A stretch of DNA of 64,000 bases from Algoriphagus winogradskyi (GTDB lineage Bacteria > Bacteroidota > Bacteroidia > Cytophagales > Cyclobacteriaceae), in assembly GCF_900182815.1 (NCBI RefSeq), contig NZ_FXUA01000001.1, positions 434,001-498,000 on the forward strand, given 5' to 3'. This document shows positions 9,246 through 18,700 of the stretch, piece by piece. The position numbers and the translations under genes were made by a program. Position 1 is the stretch's first letter. Each line of letters opens with the position of its first letter. The notes beneath the pieces were generated by a model. That model did no database searches and had not been told where the DNA came from. It was given only the letters and a program-made list of their open reading frames with translations.

Positions 9246-9285
9246 AATCCTTTCTTCGAGTTAAGATAATTTGCTAAATGCATAA

Positions 9286-9909
9286 CCAAAGCTCTATCCT
9301 AGAATAAAGAATCACTCAATATTCCTGAGAATTAAAATCTTATCAACCAAACGCTACCTAGACATAATTCTTAATTTAGAATACAAATCAGAAGACACAG
9401 CAAATTGGGACAAGAGAAACTTCACCAATCGGGATCGCCATGTTCGGTTTTACGAAGCCATGCACAGCAAAAGTGAAGGTGAGTTTCAGGCAAAACTAGA
9501 ATATTTCGAGCATGAAAACCATGGCTCAGTACCTCCTATCGCATTTCACAATGGCATTTCTTCAATTTTTGAAGGGTATGGCATTACCTACCGGGATGTA
9601 GAAAGCATAGAACAACTGAAGGAACATTTCCAATTAATTTCCAATCGACTATCCTATGATTTTAGCCCGCCTGAGTATCTGGTCAATCAACTAGGCTACC
9701 AAATGGTACAAAATAATAAGGCTAAGGCAATGGATTTCTTTATGCTGAATACAGAAAACTATCCTAATTCATTTAATGCCTTTGACAGCTTAGGAGAGTT
9801 CTATGAAGTCACTGGGGAAAAAGAAAAAGCAATAGAAAACTATACAAAATCTCTGGAGCTCAATCCTGATAATGAGAACGCCAAAATGAAAATCGAAATC
9901 TTAAACTAA
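9286..9909 (+). pseudogene. 5'-truncated esterase (alpha/beta hydrolase) with C-terminal TPR
   Basis: An ATG-initiated reading frame of 149 aa begins at 9460, but the same frame is open and protein-like upstream to about 9361: residues before that ATG read LEYKSEDTANWDKRN and NRDRHVRFYEAM. The C-terminal half of IroE/Fes-like esterases follows, ending in EHENHGSVP (the His of a Ser-Asp-His triad), then one or two TPR helices near residues 95-145 (AFDSLGEFYEVTGEKEKAIENYTKSLELNP). The N-terminal part with the nucleophile GxSxGG is absent and in-frame stops occur at 9262 and 9283. I read it as a decayed gene rather than a functional short protein. Confidence 0.7.
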
Positions 9910-10025
9910 CATATTTCATTCGATAAGTTCTAGATCAATAGCTTTAGACTCTCCTAAAAAGAACCTTTTCCAATCAAACATCAGTTAAGAGAAATCGACT
10001 TAGATTAACATTTTAATGCAGACAT

Positions 10026-11039
10026 ATGGAAATAGGAATTGATAGTTTCGCAGCTTCTCCCGACAATCAGTTGGACGGTTCTAAATCACTAAGGGAACTG
10101 TTGGAGAGAATAGAATTGGCAGACCAAGCGGGTTTGAGTTATTTCGGAATTGGAGAGCATCATCGCAAGGACTTTTTGGACTCCGCTCCCTCTATGATTT
10201 TGGCCGCAGCGGCTGCCAGAACCAAAAACATCCGACTTGGAAGTGCCGTCACAGTTCTGAGTGCTTCCGATCCCGTTCGTGTATTTCAAAACTATGCTAC
10301 GCTGGATTTGCTTTCCGAAGGCCGTGCAGAAATAGTAGCCGGGAGAGGTTCTTTTACCGATGCATTTCCCCTATTTGGTTTAAATCTTCAGGACTATAAT
10401 GAGCTATTCGAAGAGAAACTGAACCTACTTTTAAAAATCAGAGATAATGAGGTAGTCAACTGGTCAGGAAAATTTAGGCCGGCACTTCGGAACCAAGCCA
10501 TCTATCCCCGCCCTAAACAGGAAAAGTTGCCTATATGGGTTGGAGTGGGTGGTACGCCCTCCTCTTTTGAAAGAGCAGGCAAGCTAGGTTTACCCTTGAT
10601 GGTAGCGATCATTGGCGGTGAGACGCATCGTTTTGCGCCTTTGGTAGACTTATACCGAAGAGCTGGAGAAAGATCAGGATTTGCCAAAAGTGACCTAAAA
10701 GTAGGATTGCATTCTATAGGATTTGTTGGCAAAACCAGGCAGGAAGCCATCGCAGACTTCTACCCTAGCTATAAGGAAATGTTTGATAAAATAGGCAGAG
10801 AAAGAGGCTTTGGTCCTGTGACAAAAGCAGGATTTGATGCTCAAAACACCGAAACTGGAGCTTTATTGGTAGGAGAACCAAAAGAGATCGTGGATAAAAT
10901 CTTGAGACACAGTGAATCCTTAGGTGGGCTAGAAAGAATAACCTTCCAAATGGATGCCGTAAAGGACCATCAAAAATTGATGAAAGCGATCGAGCTTATT
11001 GGCTCCGAGATCGTCCCTTTTGTAAAAGATAAAAATTGA
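10026..11039 (+). CDS. LLM-class flavin-dependent oxidoreductase (luciferase-like)
   Basis: A 337 aa TIM-barrel protein of the bacterial luciferase-like monooxygenase superfamily. N-terminal features include GIDSFAASPDNQ, LADQAGLSYFGIGEHHRKDF (the GEHH segment is characteristic) and GSAVTVLSASDPVRVFQNYATLDLLSEGRAEIVAGRG. The F(420)- or FMN-binding mode cannot be told from sequence, though FMN is likely in Bacteroidota. Substrate and partner reductase are unknown. No neighbouring flavin reductase is present. Confidence 0.88.
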   Translation: MEIGIDSFAASPDNQLDGSKSLRELLERIELADQAGLSYFGIGEHHRKDFLDSAPSMILAAAAARTKNIRLGSAVTVLSASDPVRVFQNYATLDLLSEGRAEIVAGRGSFTDAFPLFGLNLQDYNELFEEKLNLLLKIRDNEVVNWSGKFRPALRNQAIYPRPKQEKLPIWVGVGGTPSSFERAGKLGLPLMVAIIGGETHRFAPLVDLYRRAGERSGFAKSDLKVGLHSIGFVGKTRQEAIADFYPSYKEMFDKIGRERGFGPVTKAGFDAQNTETGALLVGEPKEIVDKILRHSESLGGLERITFQMDAVKDHQKLMKAIELIGSEIVPFVKDKN

Positions 11040-11171
11040 GTTTATCACACCTTCATTAAAGCGTAATTAGTATGTTAGTATTAGAGATCTCCCGAGGGTT
11101 GGGGGTAATTAGGATAAAGATGTAATATGGGGGAGTGAAATAGGTAATTATGGGTATTGATAGTAATTCTA

Positions 11172-12044
11172 ATGAGACACATCTTAACAATAATATTCGT
11201 ACTATTAATAACTAATTCTGCTTTTGCGACAGGACAAATTCCCGACTATTTGATTTACAAAAGTGACACGGTATCAATTTTTTCCAATCCATTAGAACAA
11301 TATTTTGAACAGACAGGAAAAAGAGAACTTATAGACTTCATTGGTTGTGGTTCGACTGCTTGTTGGCGTGGTTACAAAGCAATCTGGGAACTCAAAAATG
11401 ACAGTTTATTTTTAAGACAGATAACAAGTTGTCATAAAGAGTGTGGACTTGAAGTCAAGAATGCTGACTTGAAAAAAATGTTTGGAACAGATAACGTATT
11501 TGCGAATTGGTTTACTGGAAAATTAGTAGTTCCACAAGGTAAACAAGTTCAATACATTCATATGGGCTATGCCTCGATTTATGAGCGAGAACTTTATATT
11601 TCATTTAAGAATGGTTTACAGACAAACGAACGAACAGTTTCTAACAAAAAAATAGCGGACAAAATCGAACTCGAAAACAGACAAAGACATATTGCTAAAA
11701 GTTTGCAAGACACTCTTTTTTCCCAAGTCCAGAAAAATATTGATTGGGATACAATTAAGACTCCTTGGTATGACTTATGTGCCGAAAAATATATTCTAAC
11801 CTACAACAGAAAAGGAAAATTAAAAAAGGTTTGGGTAGACTGGGAAGTTGAAACTTTTGGAGAAAAAATTGATGATTGGTGGTGGAATATGACTGATGAA
11901 AGGAAGTGCAGAAGAACTATTAAGAAAGCATTGAAGCCATTTAGGATTAATTACATAGACTTGCCAAAGCATAAAATAAAAATTCCCTTTGAAATCTTTT
12001 ATGATAGGAAAACAGGAAAATTGGAGCTATTGAAAGAAATTTAG
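11172..12044 (+). CDS. Secreted protein of unknown function
   Basis: A 290 aa protein from ATG 11172; a TTG at 11157 would add five residues before the signal peptide. The signal peptide is MRHILTIIFVLLITNSAFA. The mature part has a Cys-rich segment (GCGSTACWRG, SCHKEC) and many aromatic residues (DDWWWNMTDERKC). I recognise no family. The gene is AT-rich, with frequent AAA/AAT codons. The flanks (after 11040 and 12045-12112, including CTGCCAACAGGCGTTAGCC) look unlike neighbouring intergenic DNA, which suggests an acquired gene. Confidence 0.65.
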   Translation: MRHILTIIFVLLITNSAFATGQIPDYLIYKSDTVSIFSNPLEQYFEQTGKRELIDFIGCGSTACWRGYKAIWELKNDSLFLRQITSCHKECGLEVKNADLKKMFGTDNVFANWFTGKLVVPQGKQVQYIHMGYASIYERELYISFKNGLQTNERTVSNKKIADKIELENRQRHIAKSLQDTLFSQVQKNIDWDTIKTPWYDLCAEKYILTYNRKGKLKKVWVDWEVETFGEKIDDWWWNMTDERKCRRTIKKALKPFRINYIDLPKHKIKIPFEIFYDRKTGKLELLKEI

Positions 12045-12112
12045 ATGGAAGAATAACTACTGCCAACAGGCGTTAGCCAACCCAATTACACCAATTAAAA
12101 ATCATAGCATCA

Positions 12113-12889
12113 ATGCCCAATTTACGAAGGAAGTTTTTTTTGAATTTAGGGGTAACTGGATTAAGCATAATTATTTCGGAAAGTATTCTTTCAGCAAAGA
12201 ACCATAGCAAAAATTACGGTATGAATAAAAGTGGAAAGGGGGTAACAATTCTGTTCCAAGGGGACTCAATTACGGATGGAAACCACTCGCGAAACCAAGA
12301 CTGGAATCATGTCATGGGGCATGGATATGCCTATCTTATAGCAAGTCGTCTTTGGTTCGATTATGTGGATAAAGGCTTAATGTTTTATAACAGAGGCATT
12401 AGCGGAAATACCATACAGGATTTAAATGCCCGATGGCAAGAAGACACCCTTGACTTGGCTCCCGACGTGCTAAGTATTTTGATTGGTGTGAATGATGTAT
12501 CCAGAATAATAGAAAATGAATATTCTGTTAAAACATGGGAGCAGACATATATTGAGGTTTTAGAGAAAACAAAAAACGCCTTACCAAACACTCAACTAAT
12601 TCTTTGTGAACCATTTGTTCTCCCCGCTGATGATATGATCAGAATTGAATGGACCCAGGAAAAGACAGAAGCCTATCAAGGCGTAATTTCCGAAATGCAA
12701 AAAACAGTAAAGAAATTAGCTGAAACCTACGATGCCATTTTTGTTGAATTGCAACAGCCCTTTTTGGATGCCTGCGAAAAAGCTCCTGCTAACTATTGGA
12801 TTTGGGATGGCATTCACCCCATGCCTGCAGGTCATGAATTAATTGCCCGTCAATGGATAAAGGAAGTGAGTGAAAGATTGGAGTTCTAA
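12113..12889 (+). CDS. SGNH/GDSL hydrolase with Tat-like leader
   Basis: A 258 aa esterase or lipase-type hydrolase. Block I GDSITDG (Ser52 nucleophile), block II Gly98 in NRGISGNT, block III GVND (125-128) and block V DGIHP (Asp232, His235) give a complete SGNH set. The N-terminus (LRRKFFLNLGVTGLSIII) resembles a twin-arginine leader, implying folded export. This resembles rhamnogalacturonan- or xylan-acetylesterase relatives of Bacteroidota, but the substrate is not certain. Only 68 bp separate it from the preceding secreted protein gene. Confidence 0.88.
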   Translation: MPNLRRKFFLNLGVTGLSIIISESILSAKNHSKNYGMNKSGKGVTILFQGDSITDGNHSRNQDWNHVMGHGYAYLIASRLWFDYVDKGLMFYNRGISGNTIQDLNARWQEDTLDLAPDVLSILIGVNDVSRIIENEYSVKTWEQTYIEVLEKTKNALPNTQLILCEPFVLPADDMIRIEWTQEKTEAYQGVISEMQKTVKKLAETYDAIFVELQQPFLDACEKAPANYWIWDGIHPMPAGHELIARQWIKEVSERLEF

Positions 12890-12981
12890 GAGTGTATCTC
12901 TTAACCTTCCTATTTTCACTCTCATTACTTGTTGAAATACAGACTCAGAGGTATGAATCATAGGTTGATAAAACACAGATA

Positions 12982-12999
12982 TGGTGTATATTTACACCA
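12982..12999. promoter_or_regulatory. Candidate ParD operator/promoter palindrome
   Basis: TGGTGTATATTTACACCA is a dyad (TGGTGTA with TACACCA, 4-nt centre) 12 bp upstream of the parD start codon. The position fits autoregulation by ParD or ParDE. Binding is inferred. Confidence 0.5.
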
Positions 13000-13011
13000 A
13001 ACTAGTTAATC

Positions 13012-13248
13012 ATGGGAAGACAGAGCATTTCATTAACCGATCCAAATGACAATTGGCTACAAGAAAAAGTAGCTGCTAAGGAATATGCAAGCAAAAGTGA
13101 GTTGGTAAATGACCTGATTCGACAAGAACGAAAACGGCAGGAAAGTATAGCCTTGCTTCGACTAGAATTGATAAAAGGTGAAGAAAGTGGCTACTCCAAG
13201 AAAACTAAAGACGAGATTTTAGCCTTAGCAAAAAGCGGTCTGAAATGA
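13012..13248 (+). CDS. parD: ParD-like antitoxin
   Basis: A 78 aa protein of the ribbon-helix-helix ParD/CC2985 type. Its N-terminal half (SISLTDPNDNWLQEKVAAKEYASKSELVNDLIRQE) is the DNA-binding dimer and the C-terminal tail is charged. It overlaps the downstream parE by 4 bp (ATGA), the standard arrangement of type II toxin-antitoxin pairs. It likely binds its own promoter; an AT-rich segment with TGGTGTATATTTACACCA lies just upstream at about 12982-12999 and is itself a near-perfect palindrome. Confidence 0.9.
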   Translation: MGRQSISLTDPNDNWLQEKVAAKEYASKSELVNDLIRQERKRQESIALLRLELIKGEESGYSKKTKDEILALAKSGLK

Positions 13249-13520
13249 CTTACCTGCTCAGTCAAGAAGCAGAAGACGATATGGTTCGAATATACAGATT
13301 CGGCTTTATGAACTTTGGGGAAGCGCAGGCTGACAAATATTTCGAGGCACTTTTCAACTGTTTTGAACGAATTGGTGAAAATCCATATCAATTCCCGCAA
13401 GCATCACATATTCGAAAATCTTATCATTATTGTGTTTGTGGATCAGATACAATCTATTTCAAACTATCTACTGATGAAATACCGGAAATAATCCGAATAA
13501 TAGGAAGGCAAGAATTCTAG
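13245..13520 (+). CDS. parE: ParE/RelE-family toxin
   Basis: A 91 aa toxin of the RelE/ParE superfamily: LSQEAEDDMVRIYRFGFMNFGEAQADKYFEALFNCFERIGENP, then strands with IRKSYHYCVCGSDTIYFKL and IIRIIGRQEF. ParE toxins poison DNA gyrase; RelE-type catalytic residues are not evident. It is translationally coupled to parD. Confidence 0.9.
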   Translation: MTYLLSQEAEDDMVRIYRFGFMNFGEAQADKYFEALFNCFERIGENPYQFPQASHIRKSYHYCVCGSDTIYFKLSTDEIPEIIRIIGRQEF

Positions 13521-13910
13521 AATAACCATAACAAAATCAACCTTCATCCTACATCTGGAAAAGCCAGGCAACACAAATTGTTTTTTTAAGTATGAAACTA
13601 CCCCCTCCTCTCCTGTAGCTGCTCTTAACGAAATCCTTTATTTAGACTGAACACAAAAAAAAGGCTGGTTGCTTTTGAAAACATAATAGAAATCAGAAAA
13701 GTAAATAAATCCAACTATTTAAAAGGACTGGCCTATCTGCCCTTTAGCAAGAGCCATTTTTACTTTAGAGACTAGCGAAAGTATAATTAGCCCCTCTGGA
13801 TTTGCAATCTCCAGCCTACAAACAAGCGAAAACATGAAATCTTTCGATCGTAACCGAGAATTTACATGTTAATTTTCGGTTACGATCGAGAATTTACATA
13901 TTTTTAATTC
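13521..13910. other. Gene-poor region upstream of the AAA ATPase gene
   Basis: A 390-bp region without a supported gene. The first 300 bp contain no obvious structure. The last 70 bp carry a striking palindrome and direct repeats, listed separately at 13844-13899. Confidence 0.6.
13844..13899. promoter_or_regulatory. Palindrome and direct repeats upstream of the AAA-DUF4143 gene
   Basis: A perfect 14-bp inverted repeat (TCGATCGTAACCGA at 13844-13857, TCGGTTACGATCGA at 13876-13889) overlaps a 13-bp direct repeat (CGAGAATTTACAT at 13855-13867 and 13887-13899). The second copy ends 11 bp before the ATPase start codon. The arrangement suggests an operator or a structured 5' leader for that gene. 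Confidence 0.65.
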
Positions 13911-15038
13911 ATGATAACTCGTCAAATAGAATCTGAGCTGCGAAAAAGGATTCATCAAGGAAAGCTTTTGGTAATCATCGGGCCTAGACAGGTAGGGAAA
14001 ACTACGCTCATGAAGCAGGTCTTGGATTTTCCTAATGAGAAAGTTTTATGGCTGAATTGTGATAACCCAGATGATCGCCAGAGCCTTTTTGAAGTTACAA
14101 CTTCAGCCCTAAAGTCCCTTATCGGAGGTTATAAATTGGTAGTAATTGACGAAGCTCAACGTGTACCAAATATTGGTCTTACGTTGAAAATATTGGCAGA
14201 TGAATTTCCCGAAGTTCAAGTCATAGCTTCAGGTTCATCAGCATTAGACTTAGCCAACTCAATTAAAGAGCCTTTGACAGGTCGCAAACGAGAGTTTCAA
14301 CTTTACCCAATTTCTACAGAAGAACTTTGCTTGCATACTTCTCCTAGGGAAGAGAAACGGCTTTTGGAGCGGCGGATGATCTTTGGCTTTTATCCAGAAG
14401 TAATCAACCATCCAAGCGAAGCACAAGAAGCACTTCAGGAAATTACCAGCAGCTATCTCTACAAAGATATTTTGAGTTTGGCAGATGTTCGTATGCCTAC
14501 AGTTTTACAGAAGTTATTACTGGCTTTGGCACTTCAGGTCGGTTCAGAGGTTACATTCAATGACCTGGGAAATACAATTGGGATAGATAAGGAAACAGCA
14601 GAAAAGTATCTAGACTTGCTAGAAAAGGCATTTGTGATTTTTCGTCTGAACTCGTTTAGCAGGAATATGCGGCGAGAGCTCAAAAAAAGCAGAAAGATCT
14701 ACTTTTGGGACAATGGCGTGCGAAATGCCATTATCAATAATTTCAACTCCTTGGATTTACGAAATGACAAAGGAGCGCTTTGGGAGAATTTCATAATCAG
14801 TGAGCGAATGAAATACCTGAGCTACAATCGCATTCATTCTAACGTTTATTTTTGGAGGACAACGACAGGAAAAGAACTGGACTGGCTGGAAGAGCGTGAA
14901 GGCAAGTTATTTGCTTTTGAGGCGAAATGGAATCCAGAGCGAAAGGCCAAATTGCCTCTGGGTTTTGAAGAGGCATATCCAGAAACTGAGTTTCGAGTTG
15001 TTAATCGAGAAAATTATTTGGATGTGCTGACTCAATAA
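13911..15038 (+). CDS. AAA family ATPase with DUF4143 domain
   Basis: A 375 aa protein: N-terminal AAA_14 P-loop ATPase (Walker A GPRQVGKTT at 24-32, Walker B VVIDEAQR near 77-84, sensor VIASGSSALDL) and C-terminal DUF4143 (about 190-345) with the PDDEXK-like ending WRTTTGKELDWLEEREGKLFAFEAKW. These solitary ATPases are widespread, mobile and of unsettled function. The D-E-K pattern (ELDWL, FAFEAKW) is that of a nuclease-like fold. A palindrome lies directly upstream. Confidence 0.9.
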   Translation: MITRQIESELRKRIHQGKLLVIIGPRQVGKTTLMKQVLDFPNEKVLWLNCDNPDDRQSLFEVTTSALKSLIGGYKLVVIDEAQRVPNIGLTLKILADEFPEVQVIASGSSALDLANSIKEPLTGRKREFQLYPISTEELCLHTSPREEKRLLERRMIFGFYPEVINHPSEAQEALQEITSSYLYKDILSLADVRMPTVLQKLLLALALQVGSEVTFNDLGNTIGIDKETAEKYLDLLEKAFVIFRLNSFSRNMRRELKKSRKIYFWDNGVRNAIINNFNSLDLRNDKGALWENFIISERMKYLSYNRIHSNVYFWRTTTGKELDWLEEREGKLFAFEAKWNPERKAKLPLGFEEAYPETEFRVVNRENYLDVLTQ

Positions 15039-15161
15039 AGGGAATTCTGGAAAGCTGAAAATTTCATTTTATTTATTGCAATTAAATCTAGGTAAACATG
15101 ACGAAATTCTTAATTTAGAATCAACTTTTCCATACGTCTATAAATTAACTAATCACTTAAA

Positions 15162-15596
15162 ATGAAGAGACAATTAACTTTTATTGGGGCCATATTTTTC
15201 CTAATCTCATGCTCATCCACTCAGCCACTCTCCAAGAACGTAAAGCAACAGCTAAAGGATAATGATACATTTGTTGTGAATGAAATTTCGACCGACAAAT
15301 CCTATGGACTTTCTCCTAAAAATCCTGTAGAAGTGGGAGGAGCTAAAGACTCTGAAGGCCCTTTAAACGAGAGACGTTACTTAAATGCATTGACAGGCCC
15401 AAATGGAGAAAAAATCTACTATTATCGACAAGGAAGTTGCTGCCCTGTTAAAAGTGAAAACGGCCTAATGGGAACCGCGATGTTGGACAATTATAGAGTC
15501 ACTTGGGCGAATTCAAAAGATACAGTGTCCATCTACATAAACATGTATGATTCAGGTTTATTAAAAGCTCCATTTGGATTCGGCATTAAAAAATAA
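15162..15596 (+). CDS. Conserved Bacteroidota lipoprotein
   Basis: A 144 aa lipoprotein with lipobox LISC (Cys17). The mature part contains STDKSYGLSPKNPVEVGG, EGPLNERRYLNALTGPNGEKIYYYR and a Cys pair in GSCCPVK. This pattern matches, from memory, a small Flavobacteriia/Cytophagia family often mislabelled as 2-dehydro-3-deoxyphosphooctonate aldolase; no aldolase features are present. It is expected at the cell envelope. Function unknown. Confidence 0.8.
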   Translation: MKRQLTFIGAIFFLISCSSTQPLSKNVKQQLKDNDTFVVNEISTDKSYGLSPKNPVEVGGAKDSEGPLNERRYLNALTGPNGEKIYYYRQGSCCPVKSENGLMGTAMLDNYRVTWANSKDTVSIYINMYDSGLLKAPFGFGIKK

Positions 15597-15680
15597 TACT
15601 TAAATATCCAACTTTTGGAGAAGCAGGATAACCAAAGTTGCGCTCTCCACGAAATCCTCCGTTCTCTCTGCGGTTAATCA

Positions 15681-15724
15681 AAAAAAAATGCCCCCATCAA
15701 GTTCATCACTTTCTGGGGGCATTT
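15681..15724 (-). terminator. Terminator of the RND efflux operon
   Basis: An 11-bp perfect stem (AAATGCCCCCA at 15686-15696, TGGGGGCATTT at 15714-15724). Read on the minus strand it is followed by an eight-T run (15681-15688). It lies 22 bp beyond the stop of the RND permease gene. Confidence 0.9.
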
Positions 15725-15746
15725 CAATTATAATTAGAGAAACTAC

Positions 15747-18700
15747 TTAATGATGCTCATGTTTGCTTGGATCATAATTAGCTTCAAGCTCTGCCAAGCC
15801 TTTTTTACCGTAAGCAATTTTAGTAATAACCACATATAAGACTGGCACAAAAAAGATCGCCAAGAAGGTAGCTGCAAGCATCCCTCCGATCACGGTAAAA
15901 CCAATTGTCTGTCTTGCTACAGCACCAGCTCCATTCGAAATAGCCAATGGAACCACACCGAGGATGAAGGCAAGAGAAGTCATGATAATCGGTCGAAGTC
16001 TCAATTTTACCGCTTCCAAAGTTGCCTGGAGTAGTGGCATTCCTACGTCAACACGTTCCTTGGCAAACTCTACAATCAAGATGGCGTTTTTCGCCGCCAA
16101 ACCAATCAGGGTAATCAAACCAATCTGTGCATAAATATTATTATCCAACTTCGGTAGGAAATGCAGGGCGATGATCGCACCAAAAGCACCTAGAGGCAAA
16201 GCCAATAGAACTGAGAATGGGACTGACCAGCTTTCATACAAGGCTGCCAATAGCAAGGAAACCAACACAATCGCCAAGGCAAAAATCAGAATAGTACTAC
16301 TTCCAGAGGAAAGTTCCTCTCTACTCAAGCCGGAAAAGTCATAGCCATATCCGGCCGGTAAGGTTTGAGCTGCAACTTCCTCCAAGGCTGCCAAGGCTTG
16401 ACCCGAACTATAGCCAGGAGCGGCATTACCATTTACTTCCGCAGATCGAAACAAGTTATAGTGAGAAATAACTGGCGCATTTTCTACCACCTCATAGCTA
16501 ATCAACGCACTCAAAGGCACTGCCTCTCCTCCACTACTTTGTACATAAAATTGTTCCAAGTTGTTCATTCCAGCTCGGTAAGCTGTATCCGCTTGTGCTA
16601 CCACACGGAAGTTTCGGCCATATCTGGTGAAGTCATTCACATAGGAGCTTCCCATGTAATTCGACATAGTCGTAAAGATCTCAGTAAGCGGAACTCCCAA
16701 TTTCTTAGCTTTCTCTCGATCCACTGTCACATGATATCCGGGAGTTTTGGCAGTAAAGAAGCTATACGCCATTGCGATTTCCGGACGCTGATTGGCCGCA
16801 GCTAGGAACTGCCCAAGTGCTCCTTCAAACTCCTTGATATCTCCAGTAGCAGATCGCTGCTCCAGCATAAAGCTAAATCCACCTGTGCTACCCAATCCTG
16901 GAATCGCAGGAGGAGGTACCACCACAATACTGCCTTCGGTAATTGAAGCAAACTTTTGATTCAAAGTTGCCAACATACCTCCAAGTTGCAGAGAAGGGTC
17001 TTTTCTATCATCCCAAGGATCCATCTGTACGAAGAAAGTAGCCGCGTTTGGCTTGAAGGAGAAGTTGATCACGTTCAGCCCTCCGATACCAGTTACGTGA
17101 TTGATGCCCTCGGTTTCTTCCAAAATAGCGTTCATCTTCTGCATCACGGCCTGCGTTCTGTTACTCGCAGCACCTTCAGGAAGCTGAAGAGTCACATAAA
17201 GTCTTCCCTCATCCTCAGTAGGTAAGAAACCGGTTGGTTTGGTTTGGAAAAGCCCGAAAGTACCAGCGAAAACACAAACGAGTAAAATCAATACAAGTGG
17301 TGCTCTTTTGATGCTTGTTCTCACCCCATTGGTATAGCTTGCAGTAGTACGCTCAAACCACAAGTTGAACTTGTAGAAGAACTTATTCAGTCCTTTACCA
17401 TTTTCATTTACTTCAGAAGGCTTCAGCAAGAGAACGCACAAAGCAGGTGTCAAACTCAACGCTACAAAGGCCGAAAGCAATACTGAGATCGCAATGGTAA
17501 TGGCAAACTGCTGATACATTCTACCTACAATACCTGGGATAAAACCTACCGGAATAAATACCGCCGCCAAAATCAAGGCAATCGCTATAACCGGCGCAGT
17601 GATATCTTTCATCGCAAGACGAGTAGCTTCTTTTGCAGATATCTTTCTGGAATCTATGTAATGCTGAACTGCTTCCACTACCACAATCGCATCATCCACC
17701 ACTATACCGATAGCCAATACGAAACCAAAAAGCGTCAGCGTATTGATCGTAAATCCGAGCAAAGGGAAGAAAATAAACGTTCCAATAATAGATACAGGAA
17801 TCGCCAAAACAGGCACTAAAGTCGCTCTCCAGCTCTGCAAGAAAAGGAATACTACAATAATCACGAGAATCAATGCCTCCACAAACGTGTGCATCACCTC
17901 ATTGATAGACACTTCCACTACAGATACCGATTCAAAAGGAACTGTGTACTTCATATCTGTAGGAAAACTCTTTTGCAATTCATCCAAAGCTGCGTATACA
18001 CCTTCAGCCGTTTCTAAGGCGTTACTTCCCGGAGCCTGATAAACAAGCAAAATCGCTGCTTCTTCCCCATCCAGGGTAGAATATCTACCGTAGTCAAACT
18101 GTCCCAATTCAGTTCTAGCGACGTCTTTCAGGTAAACTATTGAACCATCCTCAGGATTAGTTCTTAATACGATGTCGTCAAATTCCTCAGCTCTTTCCAG
18201 ACGACCATTTACAGTAATCGGATATTCAAATGCCTGTGTATCGTATTGAGGCATACTTCCCACTGTACCTGCTGCTACTTGTAAGTTTTGTTCTTGAATG
18301 GCTGCAGTCACCTCGCGAGCAGTGATTCCGTATTGAGCGAGTTTATCAGGCTTCAGCCAAACACGCATACTGAAATCCTGACCGATAGCGGTGATATCAC
18401 CTACTCCGTTTACACGAAGAAGTGCATCTTTGATAAAGATGTTAGCGTAATTGGAGAGAAATTTAGAATCATGAGTTCTCTCTGGAGAAGTGATACTCAA
18501 CACCATCATGATGGATGGATTCCTTTTTCTTACCGTCACACCCAGTCTACGCACTGCCTCCGGAAGAGACGGCTCTGCGATAGAAACCCTGTTTTGCACA
18601 TCCAGTGTTGCGATGTTGATGTCTGTCCCTACTTCAAAGGTGACGTTCATCTGCATCTGTCCCGTACTGGTGTTATTCGAGGAAATGTAGGCCATCCCAG

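Noticed and set aside
12887..12903. TAAGAG/CTCTTA hairpin after the SGNH hydrolase gene
   Set aside because: Only 6 bp, AT-rich and overlapping the stop codon; too weak to call as a terminator.
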